From NCBI GenBank assembly GCA_033807695.1, contig CM066301.1:2542001-2606000 (forward strand): a DNA stretch of 64,000 nucleotides, given 5' to 3'. Below are positions 49,485-61,378 of the stretch, piece after piece. The position numbers were made by a program, and so were the translations under genes. Within the stretch, counting starts at the first letter, position 1. Each line of letters opens with the position of its first letter. Below the pieces are notes generated by a model. The model was given only the letters and a program-made list of their open reading frames with translations. It ran no database searches and was not told where the DNA came from. The stretch is from Daedaleopsis sinensis. Its lineage: Eukaryota > Basidiomycota > Agaricomycetes > Polyporales > Polyporaceae.

Positions 49485-49974
49485 GATCTGCCAATGAGGT
49501 GTGCAGAGATTCCGTTGTAGTCACAAGTGCTGGTAGAGAAGTGGAAGTCAAGCTGCAGTGATGCAGTCTGTGTCAAATAGAGAGATCTGAGTGGTGGTTG
49601 CAAGTTAGAACTTGGAACAACTAAGACCAGAATGCGAGGCGCAGTGGAATCGCCGTCATCGCTAATCTGAGGTCGACCCTAACCCCAATGCAAGTCCGGT
49701 TCACGGCCCGACAATCTCGACTAAACATTTACCTGCCCTTGAGCGCTTGAGCGCTCGAGGCCTTCTCAGTCACTGGCACTGCACTGAACGGTGACCAAGC
49801 ATGCAGATCTCTCACAGTCTGCACACTCTCGCGCGACGGGAGCCCGTCTAGTGACTGTCTTATCGATATATATCGCAAGTTGTCTCCCCTCCGTTTGGGT
49901 GCGCATACTCTCCAACCCAGCTCATACCACCTCAAACCGCGGGGTGCTTCAAGTTCCACTACTAGCATCGCAAT
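49485..49974. other. Divergent intergenic region, OTU / aldo-keto reductase
   Basis: 490 bp containing both promoters. A direct duplication GAGCGCTTGAGCGCTCGAGG lies at about 49741-49760. No coding feature. Confidence 0.5.
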
Positions 49975-51397
<1,423 letters not shown>

Positions 51398-52346
51398 GGC
51401 AGCGAAGACGAACGGCGCCGAGTTCATTACGTGTATGAACTGGTAAGGGAGTCTACGATCGCATTGCGCCCGGATACGGCTGACGCTGACTCCGCTTCTA
51501 CCTCAGATGGTGCGACCGCACGGCGCATCTCAGACTGTCAGTGGCCACCTTCTATGAGTACCAATATCAACGCTTCCCACTTGTGTGTCTTATCAAGACT
51601 GCCAATGACATCTTGCACTCACCCCGGGAAGTGCATGTTGCATCGCTGACGGGGTACTCGGTCGAGGCCCCCTCGAACATAGTCATCAGTGGCTCGCTCC
51701 TCTGGCGCGGGAGTAGTTCGAGGGCTGCGTCGAATCATCAGCCGTGGTTTGCATTTGCTCCAACATGAATAGACTGGTACATAGTCTCAAAGCGGGGTTA
51801 AGTTGCACAATGAGCGCTTGGGGTACGAGCCTACCAGTGCACAGCTTGGGTTTGCGAGCGGTGGGTATTCGAGCAGCGTGCGTGAATTTTCCAGTGATTG
51901 TCTGTGGATGCAAGTGGGATACTGACACCCGCACGGAACCTATAGAGGACGTGCAACCCTGACCTGCGTGGGAAATGGGATATCCTTAACCAGAATCTAC
52001 TATTTTGAACGCCGGGCCATCGTTGAGAGAAGAAGTTGTGGAGTCATCCGCTGTCCTGACAGGGCAAACGACCTTCGCATTGTACTCGTGGAGCACGTCC
52101 AGTAGCCTTGCCGTCATCGCATCATCATCCATGACCTCGATCGCGAGCGAAGTTCTCGCCCATCCGGTGCGTCATATCTTCCCCAACTCGGTTCAAATTC
52201 CGAGGGACCTATATAGGATCAAGGATGCGTAGCCAGCCAAGTCAACGTACTTTCAACCACCACTGTCTCTCGTTCGTATACCCTGTCTCCTCGGCAGCAA
52301 CGACCTGTACGCCTCTCACGCCTACTGAAGTCTACGACCCGCGACC
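51398..52346. other. Intergenic region upstream of the opsin-related gene
   Basis: 949 bp: 3' UTR of the aldo/keto reductase and promoter of the opsin-related gene. Short frames do not resemble proteins. TATATA at 52210-52215 lies 132-137 bp upstream of the next ATG. A small dyad (CTCGG, 8-nt spacer, CCGAG; 52187-52204) sits just upstream of it. Confidence 0.45.
52210..52215 (+). promoter_or_regulatory. TATA box of the opsin-related gene
   Basis: TATATA preceded by a CTCGG/CCGAG dyad. The distance to the ATG at 52347 fits a 5' UTR of about 100 nt. A strong TATA is in keeping with a stress-inducible Hsp30-type gene, which is inference. Confidence 0.4.
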
Positions 52347-53484
52347 ATGGCCGGCAGCTCCTTGGACACCAACCCTCCGAATGCTGATCGTCATATCACA
52401 TCCGGTGGATCTGACTGGCTATGGGCCGTCTTTGCAATCATGCTCCTCGCGGACTTGGTCATGATATTCTGGTCGTTTAGAGTGAGTGAACGAAGCCCAG
52501 AGGAGGCCTGTCCAGTGCTGACTTCTTCTTCACGGCAGCGACCACGCGGGACGCGTCTGTTCCACCAAATTGCCATCATGATTCTCACCACCTCTACGAT
52601 TGCGTACTTTTCGATGGCTTCGGATCTCGGATCTACACCCATTAGAGCAGGATCTGGTCGCAACACCACTATTACACGCCAGATTTGGGTAAGTCCGACA
52701 GGCTTGATGATGTCCCGGGGCGGACCATCTAACCACGACTTATAGTATGTTCGCTACATCCAATGGTTTATCACGCTTCCGCTGCTCCTCCTCGAGCTTC
52801 TGCTCGCAACGGGACTCTCGGGCTCCGACATATCGACGACCTGCTTCATGGGCTGGGTCTTCGTTATTTGCGGCCTCCTCGGCGCACTTGTCGCGACCGC
52901 ATACAAGTGGGGGTACTTCGTCCTCGGCATATTGGCACTGTTCTATATCTGGTACGTTTACTCCCACAAATGGCACATAGCCACATGCAGCTTACACTCT
53001 ACCCTTCTTCAGGTCTGTCCTCCTCGGCCATGGGCCGCGCTCAAACTTCGCCGCGGGAGGTGTCGTGCGTTCCGGGTTCGTGCGCGGCGCCGGCTATCTC
53101 TCCTTCCTCCTACTCCTCTATCCTATCTGCTGGGCTCTGTCCGAAGGCAGGAACGTCATCTCACCGAACGCCGAGATGATCTGGTACGGTATCCTCGACA
53201 TCCTCGCTGGCCCCATCTTCCTCCTCGGCTTCCTCTGGAGCCTCCGCAGCATCGACTACGGCACGTTCGGCCTCAGGTCGACGAAGTACTCCGACGGCGC
53301 GTACGGACACAGTGCCTCTGCATATGGGACGGGTGCGGGCGCTGGCACGGGGCCGCATATGACGAACAACGGCGTGGGCACGACCGGCACTGCCTATGGG
53401 ACTGGTCACACTGGTCCGACGACGCATAATGGAGTGGGCACCCACGCCGGAGGGCCCGGGGTGACGGGCGCAAACAGAGTTTGA
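52347..53484 (+). CDS. Opsin-related heptahelical protein (Hsp30/Yro2 type), no retinal lysine
   Basis: Seven-helix plasma-membrane protein of the microbial-rhodopsin fold; yeast members Hsp30, Yro2 and Mrh1 respond to stress and modulate the proton ATPase. Exons 52347-52481, 52539-52688, 52746-52951 and 53013-53484. Helices include WLWAVFAIMLLADLVMIFW, RYIQWFITLPLLLLELLLAT, CFMGWVFVICGLLGALVAT, YFVLGILALFYIW|SVLLG, GAGYLSFLLLLYPICWALSE and MIWYGILDILAGPIFLLGFL. Compared with bacteriorhodopsin, Asp85 is Gln (RYIQW), Asp96 is Glu and the Schiff-base Lys216 is Gly (DILAG), so it should not bind retinal. The C-tail is a Gly/Thr/His-rich low-complexity segment (AYGTGAGAGTGPHMTNNGVG). About 320 residues. 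Confidence 0.92.
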
Positions 53485-53823
53485 GTGTATCGAGCGAACA
53501 TTTTTGGACACTGAGCCAGTCGCTGCTACAAGCCGTTTACAGCATATAGTATATACGATCGCTGTAATCATGTTTCGTATTCTGCGTTCACTTGTATCAG
53601 TAACCTCGATCGAAGATTAACTAACTTCATTGCATTAAATCATGGACTGCGAATGTGAAAGAGGATCGCGAGGTCTGTATCGTAAGTGAACATAGGGAAT
53701 CCTTGGTATCTGGTACAGTACACGGCAGTTTTCTCCACTACAAAGCAAGTAACGACAAATAACGACAGCATGGGACACATAGCATACTTTGGCAACATTA
53801 ATAATTCAGGTACATAATTTCTT
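53485..53823. other. Convergent tail region, opsin-related / Zn2Cys6 factor
   Basis: 339 bp, AT-rich, between two stops. Presumed 3' UTRs; nothing else seen. Confidence 0.5.
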
Positions 53824-56187
53824 CTACGCCACTGGCGTTGTGGAATTCGTGAGCTCCGAGATGATCTGTGCTGCGCCCGCTGCGGTCGACACAGTTAGAG
53901 TTCCCGAAGGTTCGAAACGATCAATGGACTCACCCGCAAAAGGTATCTCCTGATGAAGCTTACTCGCGCTCCGGTTGAGGGCATGCATCGCCGAGGTCCA
54001 CTCGATTTCGCTGTTCGGGGGCGGCATAGCGCCAGTCATCGCGGCCCACAAGATCTTCGCGACCTCGGCCCAGGCGACCTGCACACGCATGCGATCAGCC
54101 TCCGCGTCCCATCATTCCCAACCCAATAATTAAAAAGATAAAAGGATAGAAGGACGCTACGCACCCCGAGGAGCGGGTCCAGCAGGATGTAGTCGCAGTC
54201 CTTGAAGGAGCGCGTAGTGCCGACGACCTCCATGACGACATCGATCGCGCTCTGGCGGCTCTCGCGGTGCGTGCGGTGGAGAAGCCAGTGCAGCTGCGCG
54301 AGGCCGGAGAGCGAGACGACGAGGCAGAACTTGAGCGCGACGGTGTTCTCGCGCTCGCCGTTGAACGACGCGCGGAGCATCACGGGCCGCAGCTTCGCGA
54401 GGTGGTCCACAAACTCTTCGAGGAGCGGCCAGTACGCGTCCATCAGGTGCACGCGCGCGGGCTGGAAGGCGGCGGCGGGGCCGGACGCGGACGCGGGTGC
54501 GTTGATTTGCGCCCATTGCGAGACCGTCTCGGCCGCGCGGATGTAGAGGAGAAGGCTCCGGGTGCGGAGGTACACGATGTTCGTCTTCGCGAGGTTGGGG
54601 AAGTAGATCTATGGGGAGATGGTGATGAGTGGGCCGGCGCACACGCGTCGAACGAGGATGAGAGACGCTTACCGCGACATCCTTGAACGATTCGTTGAAG
54701 CTCCGGTCCAAGCGTATTCTCCCGCCAAAGATGAACGAGGAGACTCGGTCGAGGTACAGCATGTGGGACAGCGCGGTGATGAGTTCCGTCTCGTCTTCCG
54801 TCGCCTCAGGCAAGTCCTGCAGCATGACCATCGTGTCGACTTTCGCGGGGTACGCGAGTGCATACTGCCGCACTATATCTGCTGCTATGACCAGCTGTTC
54901 TTCCCCATATTGCATGTGCTCCTTCACTAAGAAATAGCAGGCAAGGATATATCGTATCTGTAGTTCCGTGACGGGGTCGATGTCGTCCAGTGCGCCGCGC
55001 AAATATTCCAGCTGCTGGTCTTCGACGTCCTGATACAGATGTTTTATGTGTCGTTCGTGCTGCCAGAGATAGCAGCCGTGGAGCTGTGCGACGTAAGTGA
55101 ATGCGGGATGTACAACTGTGCCCGAGACGTCTCCGGCAACGATCGCTTGCATCTTCTCCCAGGATAGCAGACAACCGTACTGTGCGGCGTGAGCGGCGAA
55201 GGTTTCCCGGCTGTAGAGAAATTCAGCAGAAGTTCTTATTGTCTGCATACAGAGGACGTACAATTCCTGGAGACCTTCTCGAGGCGGTGGTGACGAGATA
55301 TACTGTAAGTCAGTGGTGGGCGACGGAGGGCACATGCGACTAAACGCCGTGATTACGTTCAACGCTTGCGGGAAATTGTACATAGGTAGGTCGTTGAATG
55401 CCGCAAAGGACGGCGGAAACAGTTGGGAGGATGAAGCGACCGGCGGTTCAATGGGAGATATAAGCGCTGAGTACGAAACGGCATCAGTTGGCACGACACT
55501 AATAGAGGATGAACACCGTGACATACTATCGATACTCATCGTAGGCGACCCAGGATATGCTCCAATCGGGACACTGCTTGAACGACTTCGCTCATAAAGT
55601 GCTATGCGTTGCTCGAGGACATGCACCTTGACTAGCGCTTCAGTGAGAGTGCTTTCAGGATTGTCGTCGAATATACACTCTGTCTCTTTCCCTGCGACTT
55701 GACACGTCGTGCAGTAAGGACGTTTGGCATCACATTTCTGGCCTATATTTAGTGTATGAACGGAAGCAGACGGTCGCCGCGTGGGGTTACCTTTTTCTTG
55801 CGCCTTGAGGGCGACGGGGATAGAGCGACGAGTAGGAATCAGTCGGACGGAGTCACCTGGGCTCGAAGGGACGTACCGACACGGTGCACATGCTGCGCCC
55901 TTCTTCAAGTACTCGCCCTTGGGGGTAGCGGTGATAGCTGTCGTGGCGGTATAAGTGCATTCCCGCGGCTTGCGTGCTTTCGTGCATGGACCACAGGTAG
56001 GTTGGATACCATCGCAGCGCTGCCAATGTGGCACCTGCATTAACGCCCCGGAAGAGGGAATGGGAGGGGCAAAGGGGACCCACCACTTTACGCTCCCTGT
56101 AAGGCGAGGGGTGGTCAGAAGCACGAGGTCGACGGAAGGGAGGAGATGGTACCTGCAGGCTGCACACGTCGGGGCACCGGGGGGCAT
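53824..56187 (-). CDS. Transcription factor with two tandem Zn2Cys6 clusters
   Basis: Fungal nuclear regulator. Start ATG 56187. The N-terminus assembles from exon 56153-56187, a 13-nt exon 56084-56096, exon 55877-56019, a 13-nt exon 55791-55803, and the exon starting at 55737; lengths sum to whole codons. This gives cluster 1, CAAC-RERKV-RCDGIQPTCG..., and cluster 2, CAPC-RRKKK-KCDAKRPYCT.... Both have spacing C-x2-C-x6-C-x6-C-x2-C-x8-C. The middle and C-terminal parts look like the usual helical regulatory domain: FLYSRETFAAHAAQYGCLLS, YVAQLHGCYLWQHERHIKHL, LRGALDDIDPVTELQIRYIL, ITALSHMLYLDRVSSFIFGG. After introns come IYFPNLAKTNIVYLRTRSLL and VAWAEVAKILWAAMTGAMPP, with the stop at 53824. 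About 680 residues. Target genes unknown. Confidence 0.88.
55791..55803 (-). other. 13-nt microexon in zinc cluster 2
   Basis: GCGCAAGAAAAAG flanked by AG and GT. Joined with the CG left over from the previous exon it gives R-R-K-K-K. Flanking introns are 73 nt (55804-55876) and 53 nt (55738-55790). Same length, phase and codon position as the cluster 1 microexon. Confidence 0.8.
56084..56096 (-). other. 13-nt microexon in zinc cluster 1
   Basis: GGAGCGTAAAGTG flanked by CAG and GT. Joined with the AG left over from exon 1 it gives R-E-R-K-V. Flanking introns are 56 nt (56097-56152) and 64 nt (56020-56083). Confidence 0.8.
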
Positions 56188-56920
56188 GGCGGGGAGGGGA
56201 CAGCAGTGGGAAGTCAGGTCGCGGATGTGCGTGCGTTTATATCGCGATGAAGGAGGTCGATAGCCACAAAGGCGCCCGGCAGATGTGCCGGAGGAGACTG
56301 GGAGGTCCGAAATAATGGTCGGAGAAGAACTTTGTTCAAACCTTGCTGAGAACTCGCGCCGCTGCCAGCTAGAGTGTCCGGTGGGCGTCCGTCGTGACCC
56401 GGTGCCCTCCTGTGCTCTCGCCGGTTGTCCGCCAGAGTCTGAGTGCTCTCGAGACTCCTCGTCGCTGTCCTCGTCGCTGTACTGTGTACATCATCCTCTT
56501 TGTCAATGTGGCGCTCTAACCTCAGCCTGCACAGCCAGCAATCCAAAGCGGGACGGTTGGCAACCACTTACCGTGGGAATGTTGAGCAAACATCCTATTC
56601 ATCTCCGTTCATATCGGACATTGCTGTTCTCCCCACGGCCCTACTCACAATACAGTGAAAATTATGATGCTGGGTAACAGGAATACGAGTACGATGTCGA
56701 TATCGACACTCGACCTGCCGGGAGCCTTTCATCTGTGCCGCAGCAATGAAGCTTAATGATAGCGAGACACGAACTGTCACACTGTCACACCCCTCGGTCA
56801 CGTGTCGGACAACGCGACCAACATACGGACGCTCCACCACCACGCCCTAACCTCTGCTTTCCTCTCCGCGGCTGACTCGCTCGAGCCTCGGGCTGTCTTG
56901 ATCTGTCTTTGGCTCATAGA
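56188..56920. other. Divergent intergenic region, Zn2Cys6 factor / disordered protein
   Basis: 733 bp with both promoters. TATAAA on the minus strand at 56236-56241 lies 49-54 bp upstream of the Zn2Cys6 start. The frames in between are not protein-like. Confidence 0.45.
56236..56241 (-). promoter_or_regulatory. TATA box of Zn2Cys6 factor gene
   Basis: TATAAA on the coding strand, 49-54 bp upstream of the ATG at 56187, which allows only a very short 5' UTR. Confidence 0.4.
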
Positions 56921-59900
56921 ATGACCAGCAATGCAGCCATAGATATCTGTCAAATGGACTCTCCACTCTCTTCTCCAACCCAACCTGCCGATTCTCCTGG
57001 CCTTCTCACTGACAGAATATTCTTTGGGCCCATACAGTCTCCAGAGAAGAAATATGTCCCGTCTCTAGGCGCTCCTCGATTCCGTACCCCAGTCCGTCGC
57101 TCGACAAGGCTTTCATCCGCGATGGTTCCCTTGCCGTTGTTTTCGGAGGAGGTAGAGGAGGAGACTGCGGATACACGAGAGGGAACTCCAGAAGAAGATG
57201 CTGTACCTGATGGTGAGTGCTACCATGGCAAACTCCTGTTCGGCCGGTAAACCACTGCTCGTTCAGAACCCTCCATAATCCTCGCCAGCCGAGTTTTGAG
57301 CGCGTGTAGCAATCCCTCACCACCCCCCACTCCTCCTCTGCCGGCTCAGCATGTGTTCCCCGAACTTCCAGATGCCCAACTCATTGATCTCTCGGACCCC
57401 GCGGAAGCACAAGATCAGCTTCTCGGAACTCCCGCCCGACCACTCCTCCCCCTAGAGCATCTGTCTGAACCTATTTCAACCTCCTCTCCTCTCGCGCCGC
57501 TTCCATCACTATCCATTTCCACTACTCCCGCATATGCAGAAAATCAGGCTAATGTCTCCCAGCCTGACCTGATTGCATTTGACTCGTTCTCTACACCAGA
57601 TCCTCACGAACCCGATGATCCTCCAGCGCTCTCTCTTAACGTGGAGCAGAATCCAGTTCCACTCGTGCCTGTATCAGTCGACGATCTGTTAGCTATGTCA
57701 CCTCACACTGCTGTCGTTGTTCTGCCTGAAGAAAAGACGCAACAAGAAGTCGACGCGCAAGACCTGATCAGTAACAAAGACAGTGCAGAAACCGACGAGC
57801 CAATGGAAGTTGTCAAGTCCCCACTACTAGCAGTCATCCCATCTACCGCGACGGTCCCTATCATCGAAATGACCTCACCTGCAGACGAAGCAACGTCGGG
57901 TGCACTCCAAGAACAAACACCGCCTCCCCGTCGTTCCTCCCGCCCTCGGAAGAGTCGTAGCCCTCTACCGCAAACCGTTGTGCAAACCGTTGTCGATGAT
58001 TCCCCGCAACCTCACCCTCCGGCTCAGACGGACACGATGGTGCCTTCAGCCACGCATGACGATGTTCAAAATAGTCCGCAACGGAAGCGGAAGCTCAAGG
58101 TAACATCCGACCACGATGACAGAGGTGGTGATGACAGCAGCGGGGCACCCCTCACACCAAAGAGACTCCCGCAGGTTGCTCGCATGCATAGGGAGCTTGG
58201 TTCACTATCACCTATGTCTGCTGGCGTCCTGATGCAGTTGTTGCCGAAGCCTGCGGATGGGAGCGCAAGTGGGTCGTCTACACCTCAGCCTCCGACGACA
58301 TCCCAGGTTAGCAGCCTGCAGGCAATACCTGAAGCCGCGCTCCCTCCCGTACTCACGACGCCCCTGCATCAAACCACCGGCTTCGTATTCCCCAAAGTTG
58401 CACCGTCAGAAGTCTCTAGTAGTGCTGCACGACCGAAGAGCCCATTACGACCATTCTCCCCACCCAAAGTTGCTGATGGTTCTCGAACGCCTGCTCGACG
58501 TGTTCCTATTGCACAAGCTATCGCGGACGGGACGTACTCCGCGCAGAAGCTTCCTGCGGCCTTTAGCACAGTCCGTGGTCCTAATCCTGCATCTCCAGTC
58601 TTCAAGAAACTAGCTATTGACGACCCCACACGGAGCCCGGCCAAACGTGTTCCTATGAGCGAGGCCGTGCCCATTCCTCCGTTGTCTCCCGGGAAGAGTT
58701 TGGACAAGGGAAAGGGAAGAGCCGTCACGGGCCTGCAGTCGCCTGTCCGTTCTTCATCTATACCTCGGGATCGTCAGCGGAGCACTTCTGTCGAACCCCA
58801 GCCTCTGCTTGGAAGGCGAGAACGCGGTGCCTCCGCGGAGCCCTCATCCCGACCACCCGCGTTAGGTCGAAGACCGTTGTTCCAGAAGCCCGCGTCCTCG
58901 GATGGTGCATCTTCGAGCGGCTTGAAGTCGCGCACTACCCTTCCGTTTCCGCTCACTCAGCAGCAGCGTCTGCATCCAGTCATCCCAGAAGGCGAAGAGC
59001 CCGGGCCATCTGCCGTCCATTCTAACGCAGCTGGGTCGAGCGGAGGTGCCAACGGGTCTGCCCAAGCTTTAGCCAGTCCGACGAAGTCCGGCTCGAGTTT
59101 GCGTCAGCCATCGGCGGGTGCTGGAAGCAAGATCCCACGGATCGGGGCGAAGCCGTATGCACGACCGAAAGCCGTCGACGGAGCTCCGAGCAAACTTCCC
59201 ACCCCTGCAAAGTCGAGAATAATAACGAAAGCAAAGGTGAATCGCGTGCAATTTGCCACATCATTACAGGACTGACGTGCTGGCTTTGGTTGTAGCCGCT
59301 GCGCGTCGTAAATGTTGGATCGTCGAGCGGGAGTAGCTCTGATGAGGCACCGATTAACGCGCCGTTACCCGCCCCGGTGTCGAAGCCTCGACGAGTAGTC
59401 TCTTCCCAGTCCAGCTCCTCCTCAGGGTCTACAGAGCCGGCACCCCAACCTGGGTTGAAGCGTAAACGTGAGCAGGAGACCTCCGCTTCGAAAACTCCTG
59501 CGCCGACTACGCAACCTGTACTGGTGATGCGCAAGGTTGTGCCCGGGATGTTCAACAAGGGCAAAGAGCCTCCGCCCACCAAAGCCCGTACTCTCGGGTC
59601 TGCGTCGGGACAGGCAGCTGTCCCTCAATCGCCTGTGAAGTCCATGGGTCCCATCAAGGCGCGGTCCGCTGTAGGTTGGAAGCGGCCTCCGCTAGACGGC
59701 CAGCCGTCAGCTGCCGTTTCTATCGCGTCTGCGAAGACCGAGGAGCCACCGTCGAAGGAGCGAAGCCTAGCACCAGAAACGATTCCGGATCCCGTGTCCA
59801 CAGAGCCCCCCGGGACTGTGCCAGCTCCCGCTACGGTGGACCCTCTCCCAGAACGTCCAAAGAAGGCTACAATGATGAGCCCACCGCCCGTGTCAGCTGC

Positions 59901-60987
59901 ACCTGCACCCCCAGAAGACTCGAGCGAACCGCCGAGTTCGTACCCGACGCCCGCCGTCGAGTCATCCGGGGCACAATCTCTCGTCCCTCAACCCCATCGC
60001 CGGTCTACTCGTTCAAAGCGCACAGCCCCTACGATGGACGTCTTCGGCTCGGTGCTGCCTACGGCGACCAGCCGTCCGCTGCAGCCCCGGCGGCGCGGGC
60101 CCTTGCCCTCTGAGACCGCAGGGCCGTTCGCAGGGATGAGCGCACTCGCGCTCAAGACGCTCACGTCTGCGAACACCCTGAAGAACCAGCAGCAACTCGC
60201 GACGATCCAGACGGAGGTCGTCCGCAAGGAGGGGGCCCGCCCGGAGAGCCCGACGACCCGCGTGCGCTCCGCACTCGAGAAGCAGAGGGAGGAGCGCGTC
60301 CTGCAACGCAAGGAGCGTGCCGAACGTCGCGCGAGGCGGTCTGGGGGGAGCGACTTGGATGTCTTCTCCGCAGGGGAGGGGGAGAGCGTGTCGGAGCAGG
60401 CCCAACAGGATGGGGCCGATGAGGCCGCGGATGCGAGCTATGCGACCCTGGACGACGATCCATCCGAGAAGCACAGACGCGGAGCAGGGGACGACGACGA
60501 CTACGAGACGCCGGAACGGCCGGAGCGGCCGGTGAAGCGGGGGAGGTTCGAGGATGGCGTCGAGAACAAGGACAAGGAGCGTGACACGGAGGCACCGGAG
60601 AGACGGGTCAAGTGGGATCGTGGACTGTACACTACGGTGTATCTGGATGATGCGCCGCCGAAGCCCAAATGGGACACCAAGGCAGTACCGTCCACGAAGG
60701 GCTGTCTGGCCCCGGCCGCAAAGGTGCGCACTCGGGCATATGCGAAGCAATGCATATCCGGACCTGTGCTAACGGACATCTGTGCTTCTTCTTAGGCCGT
60801 CCGGCTGGACACGCTTGGGAATGTCCTGAATGCCGAACTTCCGATTGGTGGGCTTGTCAAGGAGAGCGTCATCGTGAAAAAGTTCGTGTTTGACGACGAT
60901 GCGCAGCTCGAGCTACAGACACCCGCTCTGCCACCTGTGCCACCCCCTAAGAGCACGAGAAGTCGAAGCAAGAAGGCGAAGACGTAA
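56921..60987 (+). CDS. Large disordered basidiomycete protein, function unknown
   Basis: I do not recognise this protein. Exons 56921-57212, 57267-59236, 59296-60723 and 60796-60987 sum to exactly 1,293 codons plus stop. Start ATG 56921 (MTSNAAIDICQMDSPLSSPT). It is Ser/Pro/Thr-rich and lacks membrane segments. Basic Ser/Thr-Pro sites abound (FRTPVRRSTRLS, RRSSRPRKSRSP, SRTPARRVP, TRSPAKRVP), resembling cyclin-dependent-kinase substrates. A near-copy motif occurs twice, at about 58483-58530 and 58627-58670. A charged helix (RVRSALEKQREERVLQRKER) is followed by an acidic block. The C-terminus looks folded and conserved: RRVKWDRGLYTTVYLDDAPP, KGCLAPAAK|AVRLDTLGNV, GLVKESVIVKKFVFDDD, ending in a basic RSRSKKAKT. 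A nuclear, cell-cycle-regulated scaffold is a guess only. Confidence 0.8.
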
Positions 60988-61378
60988 ATTGTACACCTGC
61001 GCGGCGCGCAAGGACACACTAATGATATATCCTGCATCTCATGTATATCCCTACCATCTTGCATTCATAGCACAAATGTTTTCTTGGCCTCCGAATGCCC
61101 TATAGCTGGCTACCGCACACGGTCGCCTGTCGAGATCATGTTAACCTCGAGGTCGGACATAGTTGTGTGGCTCAGATAAGGCCATATTGTGGGTGCTCGG
61201 GCGGGCTTCCCCCGCCCGACTCCGCGCTTACACAGCGGCTCATAGGTCCACAAATTTAAACGAGTCATGCCCCACTGGTGGTACTGTGTGATCTTGTATG
61301 TGTGTATATTGGTACATACAGCCTTCTTTCGCTTTCTACTTCACAGCATTCGGACCGGAGCGTCGCATCGCAGATCTC
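60988..61378. other. Convergent tail region with perfect hairpin
   Basis: 391 bp between the disordered-protein stop and the SDR stop; 3' UTRs. Contains the GC-rich stem-loop at 61197-61219 and, beyond it, AT-rich sequence. No gene seen. Confidence 0.5.
61197..61219. repeat. Perfect 9-bp GC-rich stem-loop
   Basis: TCGGGCGGG, a 5-nt loop CTTCC, then CCCGCCCGA. About midway between two convergent stops. Confidence 0.8.
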
